Shown: positions 1-11,468, numbered from the stretch's first letter. The stretch: 64,000 nucleotides of DNA from Ascarosepion bandense (GCA_037127315.1 JBBBDQ010000403.1:3082001-3146000), one strand, 5' to 3'. A program made the numbers and translations. Notes: generated by a model from the sequence alone, not told the origin.

Positions 1-293
1 AAAAAGGAATAATCTGTTAACACATTGACTACATATTAGCATGCATGTGTACCAATACTCATATCTGAGCATTACCTGATCAACAACACTTCCCATGCTA
101 TTTGTACATGCAGTCAACTAAGCCTTCATGCACTCCTAACAAAAATTAATCTGAGAATTTCCAAATTTTGTCAATGTGTTAAAGTAGAAAATTATAGCTT
201 AAGACTGTATCATAATTGCTACATTTACCAGTAAGTTGCTAAATTTTCCCTTTATTAAAACTGAAATGTTGCTCACAAAACACAGAGAGAGAA

Positions 294-296
<3 letters not shown>

Positions 297-334
<38 letters not shown>
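297..334. repeat. (TA)n microsatellite
   Basis: A pure TA run of about 38 bp. It directly abuts the 3' end of a minus-strand tRNA-derived SINE (335-560) and so is probably that element's tail. Confidence 0.95.
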
Positions 335-336
<2 letters not shown>

Positions 337-560
337 CATCTGCAGACAGATCTGTTTTGCTGTATCACAGCTCATCAGTACAGTTAGACTCCGATTGTTC
401 CCTAACCCAGGCTCGAAACCCGACTGAACTGGCATCAGTCGGCGACTCTACCCCTGGGCCACGGGGTTGTTCGGTGGAAGGAGGCAGTCTTTTTTAGCGC
501 ATATCATATTACGCGCCCAGTAGTCAGAGTGCTCCAATTCATTTTTAATGAATGAGCGAT
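335..560 (-). mobile_element. tRNA-derived SINE, family D
   Basis: Read on the minus strand it has an A-box-like stretch (around CAGGGGTAGAGTCGC) and a B-box-like stretch (GGGTTTCGAGCC). A conserved body follows, ending near CTGCAGATGACA and then the TA tail. Three other copies are at 15698-15990, 38883-39075 and 39085-39290. Confidence 0.7.
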
Positions 561-562
561 GC

Positions 563-757
563 GTTTTCATTTTTAAACAAGTTCTTTTGCTACTTTGGTT
601 TCCACCATGAGTGGTTTCTTCAGGTGATTTTTAATAGCTAGTAGTTATAATAGTATAATATTAATATTGTAATATTAATAGTTATTAATAATTGCTTGAA
701 GAAACCACTCATGGTGGAAACCAAGGTAGCAAAATAACTCATTTAAAAATGAAAAAT
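563..757. repeat. Fold-back (inverted repeat) element
   Basis: Two arms of about 65 bp (563-630 and 690-757) are inverted copies, with an AT-rich loop between. The core CCACCATGAGTGG on the left matches CCACTCATGGTGG on the right. There is no coding capacity; it looks like a MITE or another hairpin repeat. Confidence 0.8.
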
Positions 758-858
758 ATTCAAATGTTCTACAATATAATTATATAGAACGCTTTTTAAT
801 ACAAATTTGTACTGGTCGCACCCTATTTGGACCAAAAACTAAGTATTAAACAATCAAT

Positions 859-891
<33 letters not shown>

Positions 892-1196
892 TACACATGA
901 TGGCTTCTATACATAGTATATGATTGCAGACATGAAGAAAGCTGTAGAATAGGTCAGCCAAAAGGTTGTGTTGACAAAGATACATAAATAACAAGTTTAA
1001 TCATCTGAAAAATTCTTTTGGTTGAAATTTTTATTTTAAATTCTATTTTATTAAATTTGGGCAAGTGACAAATTAAATGTAAGTATTAATCACATAATGT
1101 TTTTATTTTCTATAAATTGGTTTTATGCAATTATTTTCTGTAGTTTGTCTTATTTTCAACCAAATATTTAATCTTATTTAATTTTCTTTGCTGCAG

Positions 1197-1307
1197 CTAA
1201 TCCATGTGGATTGAAACCATGTAAGAATGGAGCTGAATGCACAAATCATGGAACTGAATTCACATGTACATGCAAGCCTGGATTCATGGGAAAAACTTGT
1301 ATTGAAA
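1197..1307 (+). CDS. Exon: EGF-like domain 1 of the EGF/vWA gene (partial gene)
   Basis: This is the first exon of the host gene visible in the window; earlier exons probably lie upstream. It follows a pyrimidine tract ending CTGCAG and is followed by the donor GTGAGT. The 111 bp encode 37 residues with one complete EGF-like domain. Six cysteines are spaced C-x4-C-x5-C-x8-C-x-C-x8-C, with the usual Gly-Phe-x-Gly before the last one. It begins [14 protein letters not shown] and ends GKTCIE. There is no Asp/Asn-Glu calcium-binding signature, so this is a non-calcium-binding EGF type. Both boundaries are phase 1 (two bases at the start, one at the end). The gene was not recognised by name. The role is inferred only from the domains: an extracellular adhesion or matrix protein. 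Confidence 0.9.
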
Positions 1308-1344
1308 GTGAGTCAAATTTATTATGAATATGAGTGATAGAGAC

Positions 1345-1850
1345 ATCATGAATTTACTGGATTGTTATGTGATCTCTGTCCTCCAGTATGGCAGTGAATG
1401 CTGGACAATCCCCTCAAAGATGAAACAACTGCTGAGGATAGCATGAAGCAAACATGTAAACAATGATGAGGTTCTGAAGAGGTGATTTTCTAAGCACAGC
1501 TTAGATGTAGCACAAAGCCAAAAGTATAGGACACCAAGTGAGAATCAAACTCACTACTTAATTCTAACGATTGCTAAAGCTTGCTAACCATTATACCATG
1601 TCGAGGTGCCCAATAAGGTTTTGGAAAAGACGTAAATGAAAAGAACATTTATACTTACAATCAGGAAGGGACAGCTGAAGTTTCTAGGACATGTAATGAA
1701 GAAGGAGAGCTTGGAGAATCTAATACTCACAGGATGGATAGATAGAATGAAAGACAGGAGAGATATCAAGAAGAAAAGTGTAAAGATCGATGAGGGATAG
1801 GAGTGAGTGGAAGTCCAAGATTGACGATGTCCTAAAAAAGAAAAAATAAC
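1345..1850 (+). mobile_element. LINE-R fragment, interrupted by a tRNA-like insertion
   Basis: Broken reading frames encode the C-terminal region shared by all LINE-R copies (SVLQYGSECWTI, then KFLGHVMKKESLENLILTG). A sequence of about 125 bp at 1483-1610 interrupts it. The copy is degenerate. Confidence 0.8.
1483..1610 (-). mobile_element. tRNA-like SINE-type insertion inside LINE-R
   Basis: On the minus strand the sequence begins near GGGCACCTCGACATGG. It has an A box (TGGTATAATGGTTAGC) and a B box (GAGTTTGATTCTC), as in Gly/Glu-type tRNAs. It is probably a tRNA-derived retroposon or tRNA pseudogene; a clover-leaf is not fully preserved. Confidence 0.55.
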
Positions 1851-1892
1851 TTAAAAGAGAAAAAATTAACTAAATTGGCAGCAGTTTCATTT

Positions 1893-2278
1893 TTTTTTTT
1901 TAATCATATCACCCCAAGCAAGGCAGTCCACTGCCACTATAGCGCAGGGGGTTACATAGAGCAATTGGGTATAGGAAATGTCAGAGGGAGGGTGATAGAC
2001 AAGTTAGGAGGTACATAGGGAGAGTGTTGGAGGCAATGGGTGTGAGTTAGTGTCAGGAGGTGTCTATTGACCTTACATTTAAACTTCTGGAGGTTGTAGC
2101 TGTCGGGGAAGCAATCATGCGGAAGGGAATTCCACAGGCGGGAAGTGCAAGAAAAGAAGCTGTTGGAGTAGAAATTGCGGTTACATTTCATCGATTTCAC
2201 TGTAAAGGGGTGGGACCTAGTTGCCAATCTAGTATCTTGTGCAAATTCACATCCAAGCAGAGGGGGCACCAGTGATAA
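1893..2278 (-). mobile_element. LINE-C 3' end
   Basis: The plus strand starts with a poly-T run, the complement of the poly-A tail, then the conserved 3' UTR. Upstream on the minus strand lies the C-terminal coding remnant with SRLWNSLPHDCFPDSYNLQ. The copy is 5'-truncated. Confidence 0.85.
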
Positions 2279-2279
2279 T

Positions 2280-2460
2280 GGCTAGATGTAATCATAAGTT
2301 CTATGCTAACATTATCTTGTCTCACACTTCTCACTTGTCGAACTCTCTTCTGGTTTCTTGGTTTCCAAACCAGTTTTGAGATTCAGAATATTAAATGCAA
2401 TGTCATTCTTTTTCCTTTTATTGTCTTAATTCCTGTTCTTTTATTGTTTTAGTTCACTAA
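2280..2460 (+). mobile_element. LINE-C 3' fragment, degraded
   Basis: This resembles the same 3' coding end and UTR as other LINE-C copies (compare 30393-30660), on the plus strand and highly diverged. Confidence 0.5.
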
Positions 2461-2539
2461 TGTTTTTCCTTTTCTCATATACTTTCACATTAGTAACCCT
2501 TTACATCTTATTGGCTTTATTACATTACTTGGGTGAAAC

Positions 2540-2798
2540 AATTATTCAGTATAAGCTTGCTAACCTGGGACATGCAATGAGGAAGGAGGGCTTAGAGAAC
2601 CTGATACTGATAGGCTGGATAGAAGGAAAAAGAGACAGAGGAAGGCAGTGGATAACATATTTAAAGGGCCTGATCAGGTGGATGACGGAACGGAGGTTGC
2701 GAGGTGTAATAGGAGAAAACATACTAAGAGCCACCAGGGATAGGGAGATGTGGAAAGCCATGATCACCTATATCCTGAAAGGACAGGACACATAGAAA
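2540..2798 (+). mobile_element. LINE-R 3' end
   Basis: An open frame encodes GHAMRKEGLENLILIG through RATRDREMWKAMITYILKG and a stop. This is the C-terminus typical of all LINE-R copies here, followed by the 3' GAAGAA-type tail. Confidence 0.85.
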
Positions 2799-2834
2799 AA
2801 GAAGATTTGCTTATTTCTAATTACACTAGCACTT

Positions 2835-3320
2835 TCTACACCTATCTTCTTTACAAGATCATTTTCTATTGACAAAATAGCCTAAGAATTTAATCTGTCT
2901 TGAGTCATGAACAACCCAAACTATGTTTTTATAAGTTCTAGTTTTTGAAGATGCCAAGCACATGACAAGGCAGCATGATAATGTCTTCAGCCTTGATGGT
3001 GCTACAGGCAACTGCCCAAGTTGCCAGTACCTTGAGGTGGCCTTGTCTGTTTCCCAACAAGGCACATCACAATCTGCAGAATTCCATCTCTGAACGTTAA
3101 TGTAGACCTGTGGTGGGAAATACGCAATATCCAGTTTTGTTGATACTTGACTCCAAAAGTTTATCTTCAAATCTTTGCATGGAACTTTCTACAACTATCT
3201 TCTGTTGACAAAATAGCCACATAATTTAATGTCTTGAGTCATTGATGACCACAAATATGTTCTTATAAGCTTTAATTTTGGAAAATCCTAAACATATTAT
3301 GGTGACATGATGCTCCCCAC
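2835..3320. repeat. Local direct duplication
   Basis: The segment 2835-2990 (TTGACAAAATAGCC, then TTGAGTCAT and TTATAAG) recurs at 3185-3320 with about 20% differences. No element was recognised. The open frame at 3307-3822 has no recognisable domain and was not accepted as a gene. Confidence 0.6.
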
Positions 3321-3834
3321 CATGGCCGAATCTGACAACCAGGCCAATCCGTGCAATCATAGTAGCTATGAGCAAGGAAAAATGTCTTCGTCAGAAATCA
3401 AACTAAACAATTCACAAAGAAAAAAAGAAAGAAAGAAAGACAAAGAAAACATCCAAATGTACACAGTAAAAAATCTGTTTGTTTATTTATTAATTTTGGG
3501 AGAAAAGATTGGTTATACTCAGAAAGTTCGAACTCGATTTCCTGCTTTCGTTCACGTTCTGTGCCTAATTTCCATTGGAATAGCCGAAAAAATCCGTAAA
3601 ATCAGTTTCTGGAAACAGATGACACTGATGACGTCATCATATTGTCAACTAATAAATCCGGGCAATTTTCTCTGTGCCCGGTGTTTTTTTAGCATCAGCT
3701 ACAGCACTGCTCCCCACAGCCTTGATGATGCCCTGGACGACTGCTTGAACCGGCCAATGTCTACTTTTATAAATCTGCTATTCGTTCATACATTGAATAT
3801 GCAGATATATATGGTCTGGTGATCCAGCTATATA

Positions 3835-4498
3835 TCTTGTGATTCTTGACAAAATTTCAAGAAGAGTCAGTTACTTTCTCACCATCGTGATGTGGCTTCC
3901 CTCTGTCTTTTCTACAAATATTTTCATGGCAAGTGTTTCTGATGAGCTTTTTTCTTATTGTCTCTGTTACAAGAATGTTCAGCTAAGTTTTTTCTTCTGA
4001 TTTCTTGCTCACCTGCCACTTCAGTCAGTTAAGTGCCATACGTGAAACACACTTGGGCGATCATGTCTCAAAAGAGACATGACTGACTGGGCAAAAGATT
4101 ATCCCGCAGTAGGTTGCCATTGCTTTCTGCAGTAGACTGGTTGCCAGCAAAGGCTATAGAACCCAATCTGTTCTGCTATTTAACCCATAACTGGAGGGAA
4201 GAGATGGATTAATACCTTTCCCAAGGGTATTTCTGTGTAAGTGAATGCAATGGATTCAGCTGGAATTCGAACTCGGCTCCCCGGTTTCTCGTTCTGAGCC
4301 AATATCCACTGCACCATCTTCTGCCACTTACAGTCTACAAAAATATATATGCTATGTCACTTGCCATTTTTTATGTTCTGAACCTTAACTCTTTATTGTC
4401 CTTTTTTTAATTTCTTCTAACTAAAATCTTCACATTCTCTGTAACACTCTGCATCCTCATGGCATTTTTGTCTTGTTTGAGGTGAGATGATTAAAAAA
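3835..4498 (+). mobile_element. LINE-C copy split by a SINE
   Basis: The 5' piece (3835-3990) encodes a remnant like ASLCLFYKYFHG. The 3' UTR and poly-A end are at 4330-4498. Between them sits a minus-strand tRNA-derived SINE, a later insertion. Confidence 0.7.
4018..4325 (-). mobile_element. tRNA-derived SINE, family A
   Basis: The head, read on the minus strand, contains the A box TGGTGCAGTGG and a B-box-like GAGTTCGAATTCC. The body contains TATTTAACCCATAACTGGAG on the plus strand, and the tail is (CAGT)n-like. About ten copies occur in the window. Confidence 0.85.
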
Positions 4499-4515
4499 AA
4501 ATAATAGGAAAAGCA

Positions 4516-5388
4516 TGTATCTTCTTCTTCTATGTCCCTTGTCCCTTCAGGACATAGGTATTCATAGCCTTCCACGTTTCAATATCCCTGGTGGCTCTGA
4601 GCATGCCTTCTCCTGTTACACCATGCAATCCTTGTTCCGTCATCCACCTGATTAGGTCCTTCAAATATGTTATCTGTTGCTTTCCCCTGTCTCTTTTTCC
4701 CTCTATCTGGCCTGTTAGTATCAGATTCTCCAAGCCCTCCTTCCTCATTGCATGTCCCAGGAACTTCAGCTGTCTCTTCCTGATGCTCAGTATTAATTTC
4801 CTTTTTGTTTCCATCATTTCCAAGACCTCATCATTGCTCACATGCTCGATCCATGAGATTCACAGCATCCTTCTGTAGAACTGCATTTTAGTTGCTTCAA
4901 GTTTTTCCTTCATCTTTGATGATATTGTCCAGCATTCACTGCCATATTGAAGGACGGACATCATGCAGCAATCCAGTACTCTCTTCTTAGTTTCTAGCAA
5001 AATTGTCCTGTTTTTTAATACCTTACTCAACTTCTGGAATGCTTCCTTTGCCATGCCAATTCACCTTCAGATCTCTGTGTTGCACTTTCTGCCTTCTGTT
5101 ATAACGCTTCCCAGGTATTTAAATTTTTGCACCTACTTGATTCTGGTATCCCCGACCTGTACTTGGCATTTTGGGCTGCCCTTTTTACTGATGACCATGC
5201 ATTTGGTTTTTGTGCAGTTTATTTCTAGTCCTTTCTTGTTACTTTCTTCTGCTACCTTTTGTAGGAGGTCTTGTAGTTTCCTTTCTGTGTCTGCTATCAG
5301 CACTTTATCATCTGCGTACCTTAGGTTGTTTAAATTGTGGCCTCTGATTATGAATCCAGGCATAACTTCTAGGGTCCTCAACAGTTGA
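4516..5388 (-). mobile_element. LINE-R copy with reverse-transcriptase YADD motif
   Basis: This is the longest LINE-R copy. On the minus strand it encodes, with breaks, an RT palm segment (NLRYADDKVLIADTE), then AKEAFQKLSKVLKNRTILL, SVLQYGSECWTI and the C-terminal KFLGHAMRKEGLENLILTG. The YADD box is the catalytic motif of reverse transcriptases. The element is 5'-truncated and interrupted by frame breaks, so it is not active. Family placement near RTE-type non-LTR elements is a guess from this C-terminal pattern. It ends about 25 bp before the EGF 2 exon. Confidence 0.88.
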
Positions 5389-5414
5389 ATATTTTTATTC
5401 TTTTTTTCTTTCAG

Positions 5415-5525
5415 TCAATCCATGTGGATTAAATCCATGTAAAAATGGAGCCATGTGTTTCAATGATAAAGATACATTCAGATGTGTTTGTACAGCTGGT
5501 TTCATGGGAAAGACCTGTATTGAAC
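5415..5525 (+). CDS. Exon: EGF-like domain 2
   Basis: The exon is 111 bp, phase 1-1, with acceptor TTTCAG and donor GTAAGT. It translates with the same cysteine spacing as EGF 1 (starts NPCGLNPCKNGAMC, ends GKTCIE). A LINE-R copy on the opposite strand ends only about 25 bp upstream of the acceptor. The retained pyrimidine tract is therefore almost all that remains of the original intron end. The exon is intact, so the insertion has not destroyed it. Confidence 0.9.
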
Positions 5526-5964
5526 GTAAGTGTGTTCTGCATCCTAATGGTAATACTAGCACTAACGGTTTCTTTTTAAGGAAATATTCAGTATTTAGTC
5601 TTAATTCTACATCCTAAATTTTTATAATAGATCCAGGGTAGACACTATCATTGGTTTCATTCTGATTCCAGGTCATAGAATCTGTTTCGAGAAGATTTAA
5701 GACTAAATAACAAATGATGTTGGCACTTTATTATTTTATAATGTCTGAGGCTTTAAGTTTATTGCGGAAATTGTCTGCATTTAATACTAGTTAATTTTAA
5801 GTGTTTTTGAAATTATTGAAACATTCAATTATGCAGATAAATATATAAATAGGTGTGACAAAAAAAGGTGTGTTATTTACCTTAAATACTTAAGCGTGTG
5901 ACACTACAATAGTCATGTGAAATGTCAACAAAAATGAAGTGCTCAGCATTTTTCTTTCAGGCAT

Positions 5965-6100
5965 ATACAACTAGCCATAATTATTAGGCCACCCCAGTGT
6001 TTTAAAAAAAATGATGTATTTCATATAATGTTTTAGTATTTATTGACAAGTGAATAATTGTAAATGAAAATAGAATGATTCTTTTGTTGTTATTCCTTTG
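5965..6100. repeat. Extra left end of the 6.2-kb MITE
   Basis: This stretch repeats the left terminal region of the MITE at 6223-6630 (AGCCATAATTATTAGGCC and the following 100 bp) without a matching right end. A second part (CGACAATTTACC..TCGCACC, 6124-6148) is shared with the Tc1 ends at 36.3-36.7 kb. Confidence 0.7.
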
Positions 6101-6149
6101 CAAAAATTTTTACTAGGCAAATAGCGACAATTTACCCATCGCACCCAGT

Positions 6150-6155
<6 letters not shown>

Positions 6156-6194
<39 letters not shown>
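6156..6194. repeat. (TA)n microsatellite
   Basis: A TA run between the partial and the complete MITE copy. Confidence 0.95.
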
Positions 6195-6197
<3 letters not shown>

Positions 6198-6222
6198 CTA
6201 CCGAATTATTGGTGCCAATATA

Positions 6223-6630
6223 CACTGCCAGCCATAATTATTAGGCCACCCCAGTGCTTAAAAGTTTTAAAAAAATGATGTATTTCATATAATGTTTTAG
6301 TATTTATTGACAAGTGAATAATTGTAAATGAAAATAGAATGGTTCTTTTGTTAATACTGCACAATAACATGTGCATCAAATGAATTTATAAGTATTTAAT
6401 AATTACCTATATTGCAGTTTCATCAATGAAAGAATGAAGAAAATTTAGGGTGATTCAGATGAGTTCATCTTTGCTTTCTTGCCTTATAAAATTTTGCAAA
6501 GTAATAATAACAAAAGAACCATTTTATTTTCATTTAGAATTATCCACTTGTCAATAAATACTAAAAATATTATGAAATACATTATTTATTTTAAAAAACT
6601 GCGGTGGCCTCGTAATTATGGTTGTTAGTG
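6223..6630. mobile_element. MITE with ~125-bp terminal inverted repeats and TA duplication
   Basis: The left end (CACTGCCAGCCATAATTA) and the inverted right end (ending TAATTATGGTTGTTAGTG) pair over about 125 bp. TA flanks both ends (6221-6222 and 6631-6632), as expected for the Tc1/mariner superfamily. The 150-bp centre is non-coding. Confidence 0.85.
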
Positions 6631-6753
6631 TATATTTTAACATATCTGAATATTTTAAAAGTATTCGTATATATATTTGAAGCATTTGCAACAATTTAAA
6701 TTTTTTCAGAAAATTGCTTGAAGACTGATGAATAAATATATCTATATTTGCAG

Positions 6754-6864
6754 CTAATCCATGTGGACTTGAGCCGTGCATGAATGGAGCTCAATGTATT
6801 AACGAGGATGAAAAATTCAAATGTGTTTGCACAGCTGACTTTATGGGAAGAACTTGTGTTGAAC
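6754..6864 (+). CDS. Exon: EGF-like domain 3
   Basis: The exon is 111 bp, phase 1-1, with acceptor TTTGCAG and donor GTATGT. It starts NPCGLEPCMNGAQC and ends GRTCVE, with six cysteines in EGF spacing. The codon split with the next exon gives Pro, matching the joint between EGF 4 and EGF 5. A MITE of Tc1/mariner type (6223-6630) lies just upstream in the intron. Confidence 0.9.
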
Positions 6865-7299
6865 GTATGTAAAATTTTTGTTCTGTAATATCACTTAGAA
6901 TACAATTAATTCAACAATAACTTCAACCCAGGATGCATATTTTTAATTAGATATTTATTTTTGTGCCAGCATGCAACCATAAGTTCATTTCTTTTATTTA
7001 ACAGCTGGGCACTAGCTTATTGTAGGAATATTAGTTTTTTCAGTCAGGCACATATTACAGCCTTTGCTAACACAGTTATAAGCACTCACTTAAAACATTT
7101 CATTAATTCACTATCTTTCTATCAAACCATTCTTCATGAATCTAACTTATGTCTACCAATACATAAAAATAAATAATATAATATTACTTCCAAATAGTAT
7201 TCTAAATAATACATAATATTATAATAATATTGTCAATAATACATAATATTCTAAAAAATACATATAAATGAATAATATTTTAATAAATACAATATTATA

Positions 7300-7722
7300 A
7301 GTTTTTTTGTTTTTTTTTATAAGCGTTTCACCCCGAGCAAGGCATGTCACTGCCACTACTGCACAGGGGGCTACATAGAGTGGAAAAAGGATGATTAAAT
7401 ATCGGAAATGTCAGAGGATGGGTGATAGGCGGGTAGGGATACCGAGAATGGTTAAATATAGGAAATGTCAGAGGGTGGGTGATAGGTGGGTAAGGATACC
7501 GAGAATGAGGGTTGGGTGTTCTGAGAATAATTGGGAGTTAGTGTGATAGGAGGTGTCTATTGACCCTACATTTAAACACCTGGAGATTGTAGCTGTCGGG
7601 AAAGCAAACTTGTGGAAGGGAGTTCCACAGGCAGGAAGCGTGAGAAAAGAAGCTGTTGGAGTAGAATTTACGGTTACATCTTATCTGTTTAACTGTAAAA
7701 GGGTGGGACCTAGTTGCTAAGT
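7300..7722 (-). mobile_element. LINE-C 3' end
   Basis: It starts with a poly-T run, then the conserved UTR and the C-terminal frame with SCLWNSLPQVCFPDSYNLQ on the minus strand. A 60-bp UTR segment (GGAAATGTCAGAGG) is duplicated in tandem. Confidence 0.85.
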
Positions 7723-8364
7723 AATACATACAAATAAATGAAATGATACCAAATATCACGTTCAATAAAAGATTCCCACTGCAAAATTTATTACAATTAA
7801 GCTGTTTTGTTGACCCACAATAAAAAGTAACAACAGCATTTATACATCTTTACAATGACTTGCTACATTTTTTTGATTTAACTGGAAATGTCTACAGACC
7901 TTTCCTTCACACACATACAAATATACATATTAACTAATGTTGCTGACCAAAAAACACACATATTCATACACTTTACCATCTAAAAGATCTCTTACACATA
8001 TATCTAAACACTGCCGATCGTTTTAATACACTTAACTCTATTAGTGTGACTGAATTTAGTCAGTACTTTTCGCTTTCTTGCTATTAATGGTAGGTAGAGA
8101 GTTAAGTACTGCCTTCTTTATTTACTCTTGCTCAAGCTCATCATAGTAGTAGAAGCATCTTTTTCTATTCACACTAGGCAGTTTCCGCATAGTATCTGTT
8201 CTCTTTACCAATAATTACCTTACCTTCATAAACAATATAACTTACCATTATTGTATTATATTTATGCTCTGTTGACATTGGCATTGAATCCTCTGTTTAT
8301 TGTATATTTTAAGCTCTCAACTTATTTCAAACTGTAGCTTTTAATCTCAATATTTGTATATATA
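7723..8364. other. AT-rich intron sequence, nothing recognised
   Basis: No splice-flanked frame, RNA gene or known repeat family could be identified here. Confidence 0.5.
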
Positions 8365-8738
8365 CCTAAACTTATTTATAAATGGAACTTTGTCTGTGTG
8401 TGTGTGTGTCTGTGTGTGTCCATTACCTATAGACTCCAAAATAGCTGAATCGATTTTCTTGAAAATTTACACAGTTGTACTATAAGCATGTGGAAGTGTT
8501 CTTAGCTAGGTTTTGTGTCGAGGTACCCCCGATAAATATAAAAAATTGATAATGAAAAAAAATCGGGTTATAGAAGGAGTGGTCCGATTTTAATCAAATT
8601 TGATACACTCATAGACAAAGACATTAGAAACAATATTCAGAAGTTTCAAGGTTGCAGTTCTTACAATAGTGCAGAAGATTGATAATATATATATAAAAGC
8701 TTTCATTACACCCAAGCAACGCCAGGCTATACTGCTAG
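8365..8738 (+). mobile_element. Helitron-like element, short form
   Basis: It starts CCTAAACTTATTTATAAATG (other copies begin TCTAAAC). It ends with the complement of the hairpin seen in other copies (CCCAAGCAACGCCAGG, weakened here), eight bases and CTAG, followed by T. Start TC, 3' hairpin, CTAG end and A/T flanks are the hallmarks of Helitrons. No Rep/helicase is encoded, so it is non-autonomous. Confidence 0.75.
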
Positions 8739-9127
8739 TATATATATATATATATAAGAGACATGCCCACTAACCACAAACCGTATGATCATAGGTGGAA
8801 AACCTGACTGGAGTCCTTGGGTGCTTTGTGACCTTCACTATCATATTAACATTTGCTTTCTTTTTCTGACAATTAAAAGATAAAACGTTTTCACTGATTT
8901 TGACCTCATTCTGGGAACTTTGTTTTTATCCAAATCTGTGAATTTATTGACTGAAAAAATGCTATATAAAATTCAATATTTTTTATCCATAATGTGAAGT
9001 GGGTTAAATTATTCAATGTTTAACAAGAAAAATATCAAGTTTATGATAAATTTTGCCACAAAATATTAGCAATTCATTTATGATAAAATGATCAATTATA
9101 ACACGTCTCTAATTTGTATACAGATAC

Positions 9128-9520
9128 TGTTATGATGTATATAGCTCCAAAGTATTATATCTGATTTGTACCGTGTAATGATCCGATCCGACTTTCATGT
9201 TTTGTGTGTACACGTGGTGTCCGAGAAGTAGTTGGATTAGTTTTCCAGTGCGTATACACTATTTCAGTTATTTTCCGATGAAAGGTGTGTTTATCCGAGG
9301 TGTGGAGAGATGACTTCGCCGAAAATAGAAAAAAAATCCCACTCTGATACCATGCTTTGGCACCGATGGCGAGTGATAATGAATAACACGTGAACACACT
9401 AGCTATCTAGTAAAGGAAGTGTCTTTATTGTTTATCTAAGGGAGGTAAGCCTACAGAGCTGGCCTCACTTTCATGGGGCCATTTTGTATCCATGTTTTCG
9501 GAGCTATATACATCATAACA
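9128..9520 (-). mobile_element. Solo LTR with GATAC target duplication
   Basis: The element starts TGTTATGATGTATATAGC and ends with its inverted complement, giving about 21 bp of terminal inverted repeat. It is flanked by the 5-bp direct repeat GATAC (9123-9127 and 9521-9525). An AATAAA signal lies on the minus strand near 9430. No internal retroelement genes are present, so it is a solo LTR. The inverted repeat is long for an LTR. Confidence 0.75.
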
Positions 9521-9834
9521 GATACAGTGAATTTATTTTCTCTCTGACTCCAAGTTTTTATCCTCATCACTGAGGTCGGGGATTGGACGCCCAACTTTAT
9601 GCAGCAAGTCACTTTTAGGATCAATCAATCAACAATTTCATTCACTGGACCATGTGTTCTTGAATAAAAAGTCCATTGGATAAAAGCATTGGTTACTTGA
9701 TTCTAAGTGACTTCACTTGCGTGTTCAATTCCTGTCCTTAGCAGCGAGAACAAAAACATTTTGAATGTGACAATAAAAATGAGAACAACAGTCCAAACAA
9801 TTTAAACAATTAGTGTTGATAATTTTATAATTGA

Positions 9835-10708
9835 CTAGCTGTATAGCCCGGTGTTGCTTGGGTGTAATGAAAGCTTTAAAACTGATCCATGGTCGTGGAG
9901 CTCAAACACTTTAGACATTGGCACAGAAGACTAAAAAGCAATAGTTGTTTCCAGTCAAAGCAAAACTGTAGATTGAAAGAAAAATGAATGGATGTAAGTC
10001 AAATTTTGATTTTCAGTATTGGTGTCAAATAAGATTTCCATCACAAACTGAATTTTGAAGGTTAAATAAGTCCTCTGAGTAAATGGTATCATGGCTGAGA
10101 TTAAGAACTACAATTCTGCTTACATAGAGCCAAACCAGAAGCAAAAACCAAAATAAAAGGGCTTAAAACCTGATTTTAATCAGACCCAATAGAATATCAG
10201 GGTATCGATTTCCAATATCAGAGTCAAATAAGTCATTCAAGGATAAACTAACTTAAGTAAGTCCATGAAAACTTATCGTACCCATCAGGAGTAAAATTGG
10301 AGAAAATGAGCCATATTGATGGCTGAATATTGGTTTTTGATCAGATTTGATAAAATATTGGATGCATCAATTTCGGATATCGGGGAAAATGAGTCGTCTG
10401 AGAAGATCTACTAATGTTTGAGACTAAAAACTATAGTTTTACCAAGTTAGAGTAAATTCTGCAGCAAGAACCACGATAAAAGGGCTGAAATCCTGATCTT
10501 GATCAGACCTGATCAGATATTGGCGTATCGATTTCCATTATTGGGAAGAAATCAGAAAAATAAGTAGCCCATGACCTGACTGGAAGCCTAAAAACTATGT
10601 GTGGAGTTTGGTGAGAATCGGATAAAAATTGTAGATTTGTATAAAGGACATAGACAGATAAACAGACACACACACACAAACATCTTGCCTTTTATATATA
10701 TATATAGA
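9835..10708 (-). mobile_element. Helitron-like element, long form
   Basis: On the plus strand it begins CTAGCTGTATAGCCCGGTG (complement of the hairpin and CTAG end). It ends at a TATATATAGA stretch, the complement of a TCTATATATA start. It is 874 bp, with internal blocks repeating ATCAGACC and ATCGATTTCC. It is non-coding. Confidence 0.7.
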
Positions 10709-10973
10709 TATTCCAATTTTCATTGGATACTCAGCTGTTTGGCACATGTTTATTGTCAAGTTGATATCAGTAATGCACTAGTACTGATGTTGAATTTCTC
10801 TTTGATCATAATATTGGAACCTGAAATGAAATGTCTGATTCTTTTCCAAGTGATAGTGAAAGCAATGAGGATTTTGTAGGTTTTGAACCAAACTAAATAA
10901 CGGTACATCTATTTTTTTAGTCATAATGTTTTTTTATTTTACTATTTTAAACTACATTTCATTTAGTACAATA

Positions 10974-11283
10974 CTAGCAGTATAGCCTGGCATTGCTCAG
11001 TTGTAATGAAAGCTTTTATATATATATACTATCAATTTTCTGCACTATTGTAAGAACTGCAACCTTGAAATTTCTGAATTTTGTCTTTGTCTATGAGTGT
11101 ATCAAATTTGATTAAAATCAAACCACTCCTTCTATAACCTAATTTTTTTGATTATTGATTTTTTATATTTATCGGGGGTACCTCAATACAAAACCTAGCT
11201 AATAACACTCGCAGACACTTATAGTACAACTGTGTAAATTTTCAAGAAAATTGGTTCAGTTGTTTTAGAGTCTATAGGTAACA

Positions 11284-11325
<42 letters not shown>

Positions 11326-11351
11326 AAGTTCCATCTATAAATAAGTTTAGA
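10974..11351 (-). mobile_element. Helitron-like element, short form
   Basis: It starts CTAGCAGTATAG and ends AAATAAGTTTAGA on the plus strand, flanked by A and T. It contains a (CA)n run at 11283-11321. It lies about 120 bp upstream of the EGF 4 exon. Confidence 0.8.
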
Positions 11352-11468
11352 TAAACGGATTTTTAGCAAATTAGACAACATTTTTGTTCAATAAAAATAT
11401 TCAAATATAACTATCATCATATGCAATTGCTTGTCTTATATTCTGAAAAGTTTGCGATCTATTTGCAG

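Noticed and set aside
3307..3822. 171-codon open frame as a gene
   Set aside because: No domain, low-complexity Lys/Glu stretch, no codon bias or splice support, and it overlaps repeated sequence.
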